From: Pelodera strongyloides
Lineage: Eukaryota; Nematoda; Chromadorea; Rhabditida; Rhabditidae
Direction: 5' to 3'
DNA length: 64,000 bases
Assembly: GCA_036852015.1 (NCBI GenBank)
Contig: JAANDG010000005.1
Span: 186,001 to 250,000 of the forward strand
Position numbers and translations under genes: made by a program
The notes under the pieces: model-generated
The model's input: the letters and a program-made list of their open reading frames with translations, nothing else
Told to the model about the DNA's origin: nothing
Database searches by the model: none
Shown here: piece after piece, positions 19,446 through 31,688 of the stretch
Layout of the letters: every line of letters begins with the position of its first letter
How positions within the stretch are numbered: position 1 is the first letter of the stretch

Positions 19446-22400
19446 ATGCTTCGCTGTCTGCGGGTCTTGGGAGTAAGCCGCGTAGCTTGTCGCGCATCCT
19501 CTTCCGGAAAGCCATGGGAAAACCCATGGCGACATGCTGTGCCGCAACCCGGTAGATAGTTTATTTAGGGCGCGTTCGGGATTGATTTTCCGAAAGGAAA
19601 CTCGGCCAAATCCTCGTTCGGGATGGACTTTTTGGAAACGTTCCAATGCTTGGAGAAACAAAAAATACAGTATGAATTAGCTTGCGAAAAACGTGTCCCG
19701 CGCATATTTTTCAAATTTTCCATGCTAATTCATACTGTATTTTTTGTTTTCTCCAAGCATTGGAACGTTTCCAAAAAGTCCATCCCGAACGAGGATTTGG
19801 CCGAGTTTCCTTTCGGAAAACCAATCCCGAACGCGCCCTAAAGAAGTTTTTTTTGGACTCTGTACCCAGCTTATGTTGCATATAACTGCGCGCTTTAGTC
19901 TAAATATATTCATTTGCATAAGACACACGCAAGTACTGGTGCCCAACATACGTTTCCAAAAAAACCGATTGTTATATAACTAAGTTGAGACATCCATTCT
20001 TCGCCTTTTCTTAATTGGTTAATTAGAATATCCATGCTTGTTTCAGAAACCACCTTTTGTGAGTTTAAAGAAGTAAACGTGGACTGGCAACACATAGTCG
20101 ACGTTCTTCCAAAAGAGGTGCTGTGTTTCCCCTTTGTTTCGTTGTTTTGCGTCCTTCTTCCTCCCCCTAGACTACTGGGCAAATAAGCCCTGCATAAGAC
20201 CACGCGCGACCTCAACCTTTTCGGCGCACTGGAGTGAAACAGTGAAACTTATCCTTGGTATTTTGCTTTTTTTGCCCCTCAACGAAGCATCCGTCTCCAT
20301 CGTCAAAAAAATCACCGACGGAGATTCATGTTGATGTTGAAATAAAAATTGGTTTTATGTTTACACAATTTCAGGTAATTCCCGATGTGCCCATTAAAGA
20401 TCATTATCCAAGTGGATGGAAGCCACCACTGAGTGAGTCTGGTTTTGAAAGCTTACTTGAAAAATTAATGAATCTATTGGTGAATAACTATAAATACTGT
20501 CATTTGGTGTGTAAAGTGTCAATGACCAGATGCCGTATTCACCACTCAAGGGTAAACATTTCTCTAGAGACAAAACATTTGGAACGCATTTTTCGGGAAG
20601 GAGAGTGAGTGGTGAATGCAAATTTTGTGACAAAATCTCGCTTTCTAGGTAAATTTTCTCCGAGAGACAGTTTTCTCCAGGGGTAAACGGAGTGGTGAAT
20701 ACGGCCTCTGATGCCTAATGACACGCATGCACAAAAGGAGTCTCTTTTTTATGCAGTGATTTGCTTGGTTCTGTAGTTTGCGCAGAAGTGCCAGAATTGT
20801 AGCTAGACATGGCAACCTTCAAAGTCGCAAATAGCGATTGCCTTATCATATGAAACTGTATCACGAGCAGCTGCTCGTATTTTCAAAAACGAGGTTGTAG
20901 GGTTTTCTTGTTGATCTTAGCTATTTACCTGTATTTTGCTTCTCACTTTCTCATTACTAGTGTTTATCTGTTTAGATCCACCTCCCGCCCTACCCTACTA
21001 TGTTCGACGGCGGCGCGACCATCTGTTTCCACTGTACCTGGAGAGGCAAGTATCAAGTTTTATAGTCAGTCACACTTACCACATAAATTCTATGCTGGCC
21101 TCTCTATGTCCACGATTCGCACGCGCACTTGCGAAAATGACATCCATGTTCCGTGTTCGAAGTTCGAGTCAATGTAAATGAAATGGTCACTCAGCGATGT
21201 TGAATCTAGTGCTCTATTTCAAAATAGCACGGATCTATTTAAGATAGAACGGGTTTAATACACTTTCGCTGCAGGACCATATCAAACGCGTTATTCGCAT
21301 GCATGGGGTACAGTAGGCATTTGACATTCCTGTAAAATTTCATGAATTGGACAGGCATTTTGTCATTTTCAAGCGAATCGCAAATATGACGGGCCATGCG
21401 TTACTCTTTAGTTTTCAGTCAGGAACATACCCTTACCTCGAAAAATATTATTTTATATACGTCTAAGTAACGCATTTCTTTTAGGAAACGCGACGTGTTA
21501 AACGAGACAACACTAGATTTTGATTATGTCGAGCTTGTCACAATGAAGGGGGTGGAAGGCGATGTTTTTGTATGTTTATTTTATTTCTAAATTTTTTAGT
21601 GTAATAATTAACAGACTTCCGTTTTCTGTCCGTTTAATGTTTCATTCGTATGCTGTTTCCAAATTGTTGTAAGCTAGTATGGATTTATCTGAGAGAACAG
21701 TAATAATGTATCTACGTTTTATTTTTAGTTTTCACAGTGAAACTTTAAAAATGTAAATCGGACCTTTTAGTCGTGTGAGGCAGATTTGCGGACTTTTTTG
21801 GAAGATGAATTGGGTCGACCGGTTGCTACTCATGTCGATGAGCTGAAGGTTAGTTATTGTAACATAAAATGTCCTAGTTCAAGTTAAATCGAAATACCGG
21901 CTGGTTTTTGAAACGCATCCAGTAGCCCTACTTTCTTATACATCATATGGAAATGAGCACAATTATACCCCACTTTGCTTAACTGCATTAGAATGCAGAT
22001 ATTTGAGATGCGTTTCAAAAACCGCCTGGTATTTCGCTTTAAAGGGTGAGGTCCACATCAGAAAACAAAAAAGTTATTATTTTTATTAGATTCCCCGTGT
22101 CTGTATCTACCAGAATAACTAAAACAAATTTGGCACAATATTATTTCCAACGAAATATGGAGCAACAAATGGCCCTCCAGTACCATTATTACGATAGGCG
22201 TTACAGGGCGGGGTGCATGATAAACCGCGCTCTCGCCACCGTTGTTTGGGAACTAAAAAAGGGCGGAATTTTGACTGTGCGTTTGTTGCATTTTTAAATC
22301 ATGCGTTTTATTTTATTTGCCTAGCTAAACAAACCATATTTAATCCCGTCTTCATCATTTTGTATGATTCCGTAGTTATTTTGGAGCTTGTTTTTTTGTT

Positions 22401-22856
22401 GAAAATTTTTCAAAAAATTTCTTCACAGCCGAAACGTAAAAAAGGTACCAGACTACCGTATTCTGAGGTACTCAGAGAGGGCCATGTTTTGCTCAATATT
22501 TCGTGTGAAATAATCTTCTTCCAAAAGTGTTTTAGTTATTCTGGTAGATGAAAACACGGCGAATCCAATGAAAATAATAACTTTTTGATTTTCTGAGGTG
22601 GACCTCACCCTTTAAGTAAGGGGGATTGGAGAGCTATAATGCTAAGTGCTGGGTAGGGTTGGGTCCGCTTCACAATTATTAATTATTAATTAATAAGTTA
22701 GTGATTTAGCTCACGAGTTCATTCACCGGATTTTATTATTTGTTCATGTGCATTTCATTTTACATTGAAAATACAACATGTGTTTAGGGACGAATTAGAG
22801 TGAAAGGCGCTGATCGCAGTTTGATTGAAAAGTTCTTATTCTCGCAGGGATTTTAG
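19446..22856 (+). CDS. MRPL49: Mitochondrial large ribosomal subunit protein mL49
   Basis: Seven exons: 19446-19551, 20047-20117, 20375-20432, 20976-21045, about 21487-21569, 21771-21848 and 22788-22856 (about 178 residues; human 166). The N-terminus MLRCLRVLGVSRVACRASSS is a mitochondrial presequence. Diagnostic order: DHYPSGWKPP, PPPALPYYVRRRRDHLFPLY, GVEGDVF, LRTFLEDELGRP, GRIRVKG and the C-terminal FSQGF, as in mL49. Intron 4 must use a GC donor (GAGAG/GCAAGT) to keep frame with RKRDVLNET. The frame through exon 5 is the least certain part of my reading. The TTTCAG acceptor just before the ATG implies a spliced 5' UTR. Role: structural protein of the mitoribosomal large subunit. Confidence 0.9.
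19568..19838. mobile_element. Inverted-repeat element ending GGGCGCGTTCGGGATT
   Basis: GGGCGCGTTCGGGATTGATT against its inverse AATCCCGAACGCGCCC. Inward GGAAACTCGGCC/GGCCGAGTTTCC and CCAATGCTTGGAGAAA/TTTCTCCAAGCATTGG also pair, so nearly the whole element folds. MRPL49 intron 1. Confidence 0.85.
20531..20707. mobile_element. Inverted-repeat element ending GCCGTATTCACCACTC
   Basis: TGCCGTATTCACCACTCAAG at the left pairs with GAGTGGTGAATACGGCC at the right. Same family as 769-896 and 13021-13147. MRPL49 intron 3. Confidence 0.65.
21100..21262. repeat. Dispersed repeat, copy 2 of 2 (TAGCACGGATCTA)
   Basis: Direct copy of 18711-18862 with many substitutions. It is inside MRPL49 intron 4, soon after the GC donor. 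Confidence 0.55.
21884..22042. mobile_element. TTAA MITE, AAAGCGAAAT family, sharing its right TTAA with the next element
   Basis: TTAAATCGAAATACCGGCTG at the left, the inverse CCTGGTATTTCGCTTTAA at the right. The final TTAA (22039-22042) is also the first TTAA of the following element. MRPL49 intron 6. Confidence 0.8.
22039..22615. mobile_element. TTAA element, AGGGTGAGGTCCACATC family
   Basis: TTAAAGGGTGAGGTCCACAT at the left, GGTGGACCTCACCCTTTAA at the right; AGTTATTATTTTTATT/AATAAAAATAATAACT-type inversion continues inward. No transposase. MRPL49 intron 6. Confidence 0.8.
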
Positions 22857-23287
22857 TAAGATTTGGTTTATTGGTTTGGTTAGTATTGTCTGTTGTCATT
22901 TGTGCCACTTAGGTCCGTGAATGCAATTAATTGTGGTGTTGGCACAAAAAATCTGACTTTAGTACTTCTGCAGTTCTGTATCCGCTTTCCTAATCAATAA
23001 GTCATGTAGCTAGATTTATTTAGTAGCCGGTAACTAGATTCAGAAGAGTTGTTTTCGTTGTTATCTTTATTTTATTGTTAATAAACCTGAATTTCACTAA
23101 TTTATGTTGTTTTCTTTCCTCTATATGTGGTTACTTTGCCCGCAAACAATATTTTTTCGTTTTTTTTTTAAACCAGTCTTATCATCTTTCATGTGTTAGC
23201 GCCGATCGCCGTTTAAATATTTTTGTTTTCGTAATAGGAACGTATGATAAACAATAAACATTATGCAGTTCAGTTTTAGATCGCTGG

Positions 23288-26200
23288 ATGCCGGCTGCCG
23301 CAGGATGCTCTAATTGTTGTACGAAATACAGCCTCTTCACTAAAGAGGTACCGAATTTTCTATGACTCTGATGTTTGCGTGAGTGTGTGCTCTTAGCCAG
23401 ATCTTTTGTGCATTACGATCTCTAGTTACACGGTGAATTACCAATGCACTGGATTGATTTGTTGCGCGCTGTGCCAAGGTATGTTGTGTATTACGTTTTT
23501 CTGATAAATTCTCGCTCGGTACAACCACAACCGAGCGTGTACGCCTTAGTGTTTAGTGTTGGTCCTGTCCCAGTCCGCTTGTCCCATGTCTTGTAGTATC
23601 TTGTGTTTTTACTTAAACTGTTTACTTTACTTTCAGTACGGATGTCCGCTTTGTCACTTGTCATTCTGTAAGAAATGTCTCACACGACGGTTACGCAAGC
23701 CAAATAACGGTGAAGAAATTGCAGTATGCACTTCTTGTTTTCAGTCAGTTTGTTGTATTGTTATACCATTTTTTCGTTGTTTACGGTTGATGGATATAGG
23801 GCTCATGCCCTCGCCGTGTTGACTATTACTACTGTGATAATCGATGATATAAGGCACTAGCACCCTAGTCTAGCACAACAGGTAGACTAATAATGCTCGG
23901 CTGACTTCACATCACATCAAACAAACTTAATATAACACTAATAAGAGATCTAAATCTAAATGAGAACATCATAAGACACAAGACGCAAGTTGTAAAGAAA
24001 ACTAATGAGACGTGATCTTTGCATGTTATAGTTATACTGATTTATATAGAAAGGCTACAAACCCCCAACCAGTGGCTCCTCCGCGACACAATCGGCCCGG
24101 CAACAGTGTCACTGGAGGAAATGGGCAAGGACAGGTAAATCGTTTGTTATTAAGATTATTATTGAATTATATTTCTCTCGTCTAGTCGTCTTTCTTGCTC
24201 ATTTCCCTTTTTATATGTATGTTCCACCGTTTAGGCTATGAGTCAAGGCGTTGCTTTTAGTGCATTCTGTATACTTTGTATATATAACCTATTGTTCAAG
24301 TATTCTCATTCTCTTTAACACTTCACACGAACAAATCGCTTTAATTTTATGTGGGTTATTTCAGCCATGGTGGGGCGTAGGCCTTCCTCCCCCTTCAATG
24401 CGGACACAAACCAATCCTGCCCCGTGGAGACAGGTCAACATGGTCCCTCAGGGATATAAGGTAGGTGACCTTGCTCGATTTGGTTTACTATAATGTGTTG
24501 TATTTTACCAGGGCGTAAAACTCGACAGTCGGAGGTGGTGCGCAAAATGCTGTATCTTTGTCGCGAAGTGCTAGTTGTGTGTTTGTGTTGTGTATATTCA
24601 TTCACACCGGCTCAACCGCTTTGCTTGGTTAAAAAAAGGCAAATTTTCACTTCGGTGTTCGGTAGTATAAAAGAAAAAGGACCATGGACCTTGTCTCTTT
24701 GCAGGGTTATCCTCTGACTTTCGTTTACTTTTAATCGGAGTTTTTATTAATATTAAGTTTTATGTACAAGTTGCCTTCTTTTATGTACAAGTTAAATGTG
24801 TTTAGTGTGCACTCAACATTCAACTTCCGAATATTTATTTTCAGAGTCCGGTGAATGCTGCTGGACCATCTGGTTCCTCAGCACAAGGAAGTCCATGCGG
24901 AAAGAATCCAATTCCGCATCCGGAAACCCATGATTTGGAAGAAAAGCTGTCCGAATTGAGGAAGGATTGTATGTTATTTTTATGGTTTCAGTTGTATTTT
25001 TCCTCTTTTTGTGCTGTGTATGTGTAACTTAGTAACTTTCCATTTTCCATCTCAAGAAGTTAGTTCTGATTATAAAGCGAAGAAAGCCCAAATTTTGAGA
25101 AAAACGGGAATGGGAATCCACGTGCCTAACAGCCTAACTCTAGATGTGACGATCGTATGCCTGAATAACATCTTATCTTAGGATTAGACCTCTTTCGGTG
25201 AAACCAATCAATTGTTCATGAATATTCGTTGTTTATTATTATTCGGAGTTTGGTTTGGATTTTCAGCTTGTTAAACTATTGGAATGCTCTGTTCAAGTAA
25301 GTTAGTTGTAATTCATGATGTTTTAGTATTGCTATGTTTCAGTGCCTGAAAACAAGCAGAGAGCCCTCACTGTGTCGGAAATTGAAGAGCGTCTGGCTGC
25401 TTTGCGAGGTTGTGATGTGGAATTGGTTAGAAATCCGAGAACGGTAGGCTTTTAAGGCTTTTCCGCTTTCCCCCTATTTTGAAAAGTATAACTGTATGAC
25501 TTCTTTATTCATTCACACACACAGTCACAATCAGATGCAACAACAATCAAGTACATTTAGCAAGTTGTGCGGAAGGGTTGAAAAGGGTGTCGCATACATT
25601 CATAATTCATACAATGACTAATTATTTCTTCGAAGTTTGTTCAATGTTTTCCTTTTGTTGATAAATATACATCGTATTCACCGATTGAATCATAACGCAA
25701 AGGCGAAGCCCATGTACGCCGACCCTAGGGTGCTAGTTTTCAAAGAAGCCCCTCTTTTAGAAGTGTAGAAATTTGTGATAATTATTTATTTTATTCAGTG
25801 GTTTGCGTCTTCTTCCGACTGTCAACAAGTGGAGAGCGACACAGTCGAAGGACTATTAAAAATGGCATCGGATAGGGCGAAAATAGAAGATGATGTGGAT
25901 AGGGATCTTGAAGAACGCTATAAAAGGTAAGAGAAGAGTGACTGGTTGAGGTGGTGTTGTTTTTGTTTTGAAAAACTGTCCAAATAAGGTGCCTTTTTTC
26001 TCCCATTCCCAACAACATGGCGATGACAAGGAGTGGTTGATGTAGCTGGTGACAGTCTGAAGAACTAGTATGCGTAGTGCGTCTGCTAGTGTAAGTGGAG
26101 CTACTAGCTACACCGCATAATTTAATTTAATTGTTCGACATCCAGTTTTCTTTGTACTCGTTCGACATCCCGTATAGCACCTCTGGCTTCATGTGTGTGA

Positions 26201-28551
26201 GAGAGAGAAAGAGAGACTGACTGAAGTGAACTAAGGTCTGATGAGTATCAACCGTGGTCGGTCTAGTATACCGACTTACTCCCTCCTATTTCTTGTTTTA
26301 GAGTTCGAATGCGATATGAAGAGGCAACATCGGAACCAAAAGAGGAGCAACCGGAAACTGATGAGAATGGTGGTGCCGGAACTGAGGACTATCGTGAGTA
26401 TTTGGTTGTTAACTCTTAACTTTCAACCCCTTGCCTCAGAATCAGAACCTCAGATTTCCAATTTCAAATGCACATTTGTAAATTTGCGAGAAAGCCGAGG
26501 TCTGTAAGACTGCCATAAAAAGTTGTTGTTGTCGTTAAACAGGGCTTAGTTTAAGGGCAGACCATTTACACACGTTGCTTTTTTACGCAATACCCCTTGT
26601 TTTCAGTTTTGATCGATTGTTGTTAAAGACAGTTAAAGTACGTAAGGTTCCCGTTCTAGATGCGTATGTTGTATAACTGCAGTCCTATGTATTATGATAA
26701 GTACTCTAAAACCTAACCCTCTAGATTTTACTCTAATCATAATCATTGAATGTACTGCATAGAGTGCAGTTGTCTAAAATCTGTTTCAAGACATTTCAAG
26801 TCCGAATTGTCCGAATATCATAATAGAGCGTTCTTTTGTGATTCATCTAAATCTAGGTATGTCGGCTGCCTCACAGGACACGGCCTTTTCCGAAGCAACG
26901 AAAGCCGAGTTAGCAGAAATAAAAGGTAAACTATATTTGTTTTGTTTTGTTTGAATTTGTAAAGTAATAAACACAATTTCGGGATATCCTGACATAATAA
27001 CTTGAAAAGAGTTAAGGGTATAGTCTTATTGAGTATGGGGAGCTTGAAATATAGTTTGAAGCTTGAAGTAGCTACGAACGGGCTACCCTCCAGTAAAGTT
27101 TCACCCACACCCACTAGCACCACTATTGGCTTCACATTTCACACATCTGGACCGGGCCAGGTTTTTGAAGTGTATCTACTCTACGAATGCGTTACCCTTA
27201 TAGAAGTGAGCTCCTTCGGCGAATCTACCTGATTTAATAGTAGATAGTAAGTCTCCATAACCTATTACCTTAACTTCGTCTAGTCTAATATTTTTTCATT
27301 CAGAAATGATGGCGGCTGCCGATGAGAGAATCCGCAACGCCCGGCCAACAGACGAGGACGTCGACAGAGAAATGAAGCACACGTTGGCGGACGGTAGGTA
27401 TTTAGTTGACTTTTTGTTTTTGTTTTTGTTTGTCTGTTTTTTTTTAAGCGGTATAACACCCGGTTTTGAAACGCATGTTTGACGCTTGTATTTTCATGTT
27501 GTGTATGCACGTATTGCTCGACACTGCGCATTTTTTTTATTCTAATTATATTCACCAATCACCATTCGCACGCATGGAACTGCATGATATGGGATTTCAC
27601 AATTCAATTGCCCAGCGTAGCTTCTTAGGTTTCAAAAGCCGGCTATTTTGCCGCTTGACTGTATACGATATTTGTACTCTCCTTTCTCCTTGTTTGATAT
27701 TTAGTTTGATGTGATTTTGGGTTGACAGTCGTGTTTTTCTTATTAAAAGTTTATCCGGAGCTATTTGTGTTGTTTCTAGTTTTTATTTATTTCATTTCAG
27801 TGCGACAAAAATCTATCGACATTGACAAAATAAACAGGGAAATTGGAAATTATTACATGAACAGGAGCAGGACAGATGAAACGGAGGTATGTTTATTGTT
27901 CTTGCGTTAAAGATTTACAACGTTGTCTGGTCGACTTTTGTCCGGCCGAGTGACTTTGCTTGCCTTTTTCCTACTGTTTCATTAATTTCAATTCGCTTCT
28001 TATTAGTTTTTCTTTTTGTGCGCCTCGACGTTGGCTGTATCTGTTTATATTAGTGCCTTGGTGCGTAAACCGATTTCCGGATCGACGAAAAATGCAGTTG
28101 TCTACTTGTGTATACGTGTACTTAGTACTTGTATATATAGTAGCCGTAGTTGTAGTCGATTGTCTCGTTTCGTAAAAGCGGTATTGTGCGTGTTTGTGGG
28201 AAACTAAAGTGCATCCCATGCCTCTTGTTATGTATCTCTTGGTCTGTACCTCATTTCTGTTGAGAAGGCACAAGAACTTGCAGTACGCGTGTCGTACCCC
28301 TTTAATGTTTCTTCCTTTGCGCATCTATTATACGTTTTTATTTGCAGCTGGATTCGGATGAGGATGAAGATACGAAGTCGCTAACGGATGAAGTACTACA
28401 ACGGATAATAAAGGAGGCAGAAGAAACGGAACACGACGAACCGGTTGCTAATAAAAGGGACGTAGTACAGTGTGCTGAAGCCCCAAGCTCGGAAGGAACA
28501 CCCAAGTCACCAAAGTCTCCGGGCTTCTTTGGAAGGATTTTTAAGAAATAG
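23288..28551 (+). CDS. ZFYVE19: Abscission/NoCut checkpoint regulator (FYVE-type zinc finger protein 19)
   Basis: Twelve exons join in phase: 23288-23347, 23637-23743, 24050-24134, 24365-24460, 24845-24968, 25343-25443, 25799-25926, 26302-26393, 26857-26925, 27304-27393, 27801-27886 and 28348-28551 (413 residues; human 471). Residues 7-54 hold four CxxC pairs (C7/C10, C23/C26, C31/C34, C51/C54), the FYVE-like finger of ANCHR, which lacks the usual RRHHCR patch. A Gly/Pro-rich linker follows, then SEIEERLAALRG, an ANCHR hallmark helix, and near the end LDSDEDEDTKSLTDEVLQRI, matching its acidic MIM-like motif. ANCHR holds VPS4 at the midbody to delay abscission. The human C-terminal B-box-like cysteine cluster is absent; the protein ends SPGFFGRIFKK. 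Exon 2 uses a GTCAGT donor. AATAAA at 29050-29055. Confidence 0.9.
27444..27658. mobile_element. TTAA MITE, AAGCGGTATAACA family
   Basis: TTAAGCGGTATAACACCCGG and GTTTTGAAACGCATG at the left; the inverse TTTCAAAAGCCGGC and TTGCCGCTTGA at the right. ANCHR intron 10. Confidence 0.65.
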
Positions 28552-29443
28552 CACAAGCAGGTAGCTTACCTTTTTATATAGTTTCTTTGAATTACCATTG
28601 GTTGCACAATTGCACAAGAGTAAGAGGTAAGAGTCCTGTGAGAAAGTTACTAGTGACTCGTTATTATTGGCATTGCTTTCATAGTCGTTATATATGTTTT
28701 GCCTAAGCTATTAACTATCTGCGCAAGAGTTTATGACTTATGAGATGTATTGGGTGCGAATACAATATTGACTCGCTTATGAATATGACTATGATTATCT
28801 GAATCTGTGATGAATGAATAATTTTGTTTTGTGATATTTGTGTGTGCATTTATTACTGTAGCTTACTGTAAGTAAATTAGTAAATAAATACTAGTCAGTC
28901 AACTTACTGTTTTATTATTTGGTGCTTCGCGCTTGCGCTAGAATTAACTGAAAATTGAAAATATGTAGATCGTAGTTGTTTAACCCATTGGAAAACCATA
29001 GTTTATTAATGCTGTGTTGTGAATGCTTACTCGTGTAGATTGTGTATATAATAAAGCATTGTATATTTCCATAAAAATTGGTTTTGTTGGCGAGTCATAG
29101 TCATATATTTGGTTTGTGAACCAGACCGTATATTTATGTTTTTACCTAATTCGAATTTTATTTTATTTTACTGTGGCTTTTTTTACTATGGCTTGGCTTC
29201 AAGTTCAATTTGTGAAGTATTGTTTTACTGTTTGCTGTCTTGTGATTCTATAGTGTAAGGTGGCATGCCTATTCCCCTTTTCACTTCTCCCTACAGTAAT
29301 CGTCGAACAGTTTATAAATATTATTTTCCTCTTTGTAGTGTAATGTCTAGTTGTTATTGCTTTTTTACCGTAATATCCCACAGTGTAGCAATATAATGAT
29401 ACAGTACACTGCGTTTTGTTTTGCATATAGTTTTCATTTCAGT
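28552..29443. other. ANCHR 3' UTR and spacer to MRPS12
   Basis: AT-rich, with AATAAA at 28882 and 29050. The two genes run in the same direction with under 0.9 kb between coding regions. No other gene seen. Confidence 0.5.
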
Positions 29444-30032
29444 ATGTTGCCCTCTGTGGGTGGTCTGCTATCAAGATGTTCAGCCCTATGTCGATCGCTG
29501 CCCAGTGCATTCACTTCCAATCATACGGTAACTGCTGGTCTGCCAACTACATCATTCCAGACTTCACTGTTTAGCACAACGGCCACAGCGTTAAGGAATA
29601 ACTTTTTGCAGGTTAGTTTGGTCGTGCTTTCTAGGCCTGTATTAAACATGTATTTGTATAAGAAGATATTGTCTATTGTGAAAGTTTTTTTTTTAAATTT
29701 CCTAGGAAAAGGTGTCGTACCACGAAGCGGAAGCGGATTGCATCTTCCAATGAACCACTTATGTTTGTGTTGAAACTTTGCGTTTTGTTAAAAAAAAACG
29801 GATGTTGAGAATTTTAGTGAATGTGGGCGCTGCTTAGGCTTAGGCTTATATTTAGCGCCAGTGTTTAGATGTTTGCTGAACAAACAAGGTTTCCTAAGGC
29901 TAAGACTTAGCACAACATAAAATTATGTCAATGGCTCCAGTATGTAGCCGAGTAACAATAAGTGACTATGTGTATTTAAATTCCTCATTTATAGAAAAAG
30001 GAAGTGAAAAATATATGTAGTTAAAATGTAGA

Positions 30033-30066
<34 letters not shown>

Positions 30067-31059
30067 CTAAGGGCTAATCATTGTACATTTCGCTTGTATA
30101 ATTTGCATTCATGTATTCGTGCATTACTGTGCTTGTTTTAGTTTATCCACTACCGTAACGGGCCACCGAAGAGACGTGCTCGATCAAAGGATAAGTCGCC
30201 GATCAGTGGATACAATCACTTTAAAGGAATAGTATTGAAAAGTAGGTTATTGGACTTCAGTTGTAGTCTATAAACTGAGATGTGTGTCATTTATGCTGCG
30301 TGACTCAACATCTACGTGTATGTGATAGTTTATAGTTTGGTAATGTATATACGTAGTATTTGTAGTGTTGTATTATCTGTAGTTCGTTGATTTTGTGAAA
30401 AGGAATCGCGAAGCTTGCGTAACTCGTAAATCCTTTGAGTTTTAAGTGCGTGTTTTAACAGTGTTCAGAGCGTATGACTTGTTCTGCGGAGAGTTTGAGC
30501 CGAGTAGTAGTTGAGTTGGATATGGCAAATTGTTCGTTCAAGGTCACTGGGCGTTGCTTCGTCTCAAACTAAACGATGTTATGATTCCTCGACATTTACC
30601 CTGCATCTAGGGATTATTTAGCAGCGCTTGAGGCTTGAGACTAGAGAGCAGTAGGAATTGTTCGAACCTATATGTTTATATTCCAGCCGTGATTCGTCAC
30701 CCAAAGAAGCCGAATTCTGGAAATCGTAAGTGCGCCATTGTGAGACTGTCGACCGGAGCAGAAGTCTGTGCTTATATCCCCGGAGTGGGACATAATTTAC
30801 AAGAACATTCGCAGGTGAGGGTTGTCATTTCGTGTGACGTCGTATCTTCGCACAGTCGAGTACAGGTACATGGAGTTCTTACGTACGGTGCGCGAAACTG
30901 CCATGCTACTATGCTAACCTTGCTCGGTAGCCGGTACTCTTATAATACTTTCATGTTCAGGTACTTGTGCGTGGAGGGCGTCGTCGTGATCTCATCTCGG
31001 TGAAGGCCAACATTGTACGTGGAAAGTACGATTGTGCACCGGCCGGAGGACGGAAATAA
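29444..31059 (+). CDS. MRPS12: Mitochondrial small ribosomal subunit protein uS12m
   Basis: Four exons join in phase: 29444-29611, 30142-30241, 30687-30814 and 30961-31059 (164 residues; human 138). The first 56 residues are Ser/Thr/Arg-rich with no acidic residue, a mitochondrial presequence. The uS12 core is clear: [52 protein letters not shown] and VRGKYDCA. This protein lines the decoding centre of the mitoribosome. The near-universal DLPGV loop reads DLISV: the Asp remains but Pro-Gly is replaced. A TTTCAG acceptor one base before the ATG implies a 5' UTR intron. Confidence 0.95.
29832..29848. repeat. Interstitial TTAGGC tract
   Basis: GCTTAGGCTTAGGCTTA in MRPS12 intron 1. TTAGGC is the nematode telomere unit; see also 43698, 51146, 59929 and 63360. 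Confidence 0.6.
30033..30066. repeat. (GA)n microsatellite
   Basis: GAGAGAGA with one ATA interruption, inside MRPS12 intron 1. Confidence 0.9.
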
Positions 31060-31688
31060 GTGATTTATTATTGTGTCATAGGGGACCTGTAGCCGTATGC
31101 ACGAAGAAGTCGTCTTAGCGGAAGCCCGGGTCTCTGCGTCATATTGTCCCTGCTTTATCTATCTTTGGAAGCCTTGGAAACCCACCTTTGGAAGCGAGCC
31201 CTAGGAAACTGGTCCCAGTTTCGTGCATATGGCCATCGGTGATCTTGACAAATCAGATAAACAATTTGTATTCAACGATACGCTGTATGTTTAAAATATA
31301 GTAATCGTTTCCATGGAGTACTATTCTAGACACCACTTAGGTTATCACTTCTTATTTGAAATTGAGTATGGTTATAAAGGAAACTTACCAATACAGTATA
31401 CCTTTATTGTTTATGTTTTCTATAACAGTCTTTTGTTGTTTTTTTGTAACTTTTTTTTCGAGAGTAGTTGTTTTAGATAGTAGGACTTTTATGTAAATAT
31501 TTAGGATTCAGGGTTATTCTCTCTGTTCGTTGTTGTTGCTAATGCGAATGAATTTCTTTTCTATCGATTATCTGACCTACTGTATTTAATTGACCATTTG
31601 GATTTTGTATAATGGTAAGCACAGGTTACTTATACAGTAATTTATTTCATATTACAAACATTTCACACACATCCAAGGTACATTCATA
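31060..31688. other. Convergent 3' ends of MRPS12 (+) and CNDP2 (-)
   Basis: Only about 630 bases separate the two stop codons. A minus-strand AATAAA (31641-31646) lies 43 bases past the CNDP2 stop. A short inverted repeat with ends GCCGTATGCACGAA / TTCGTGCATATGGC spans about 31091-31232. Confidence 0.5.
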
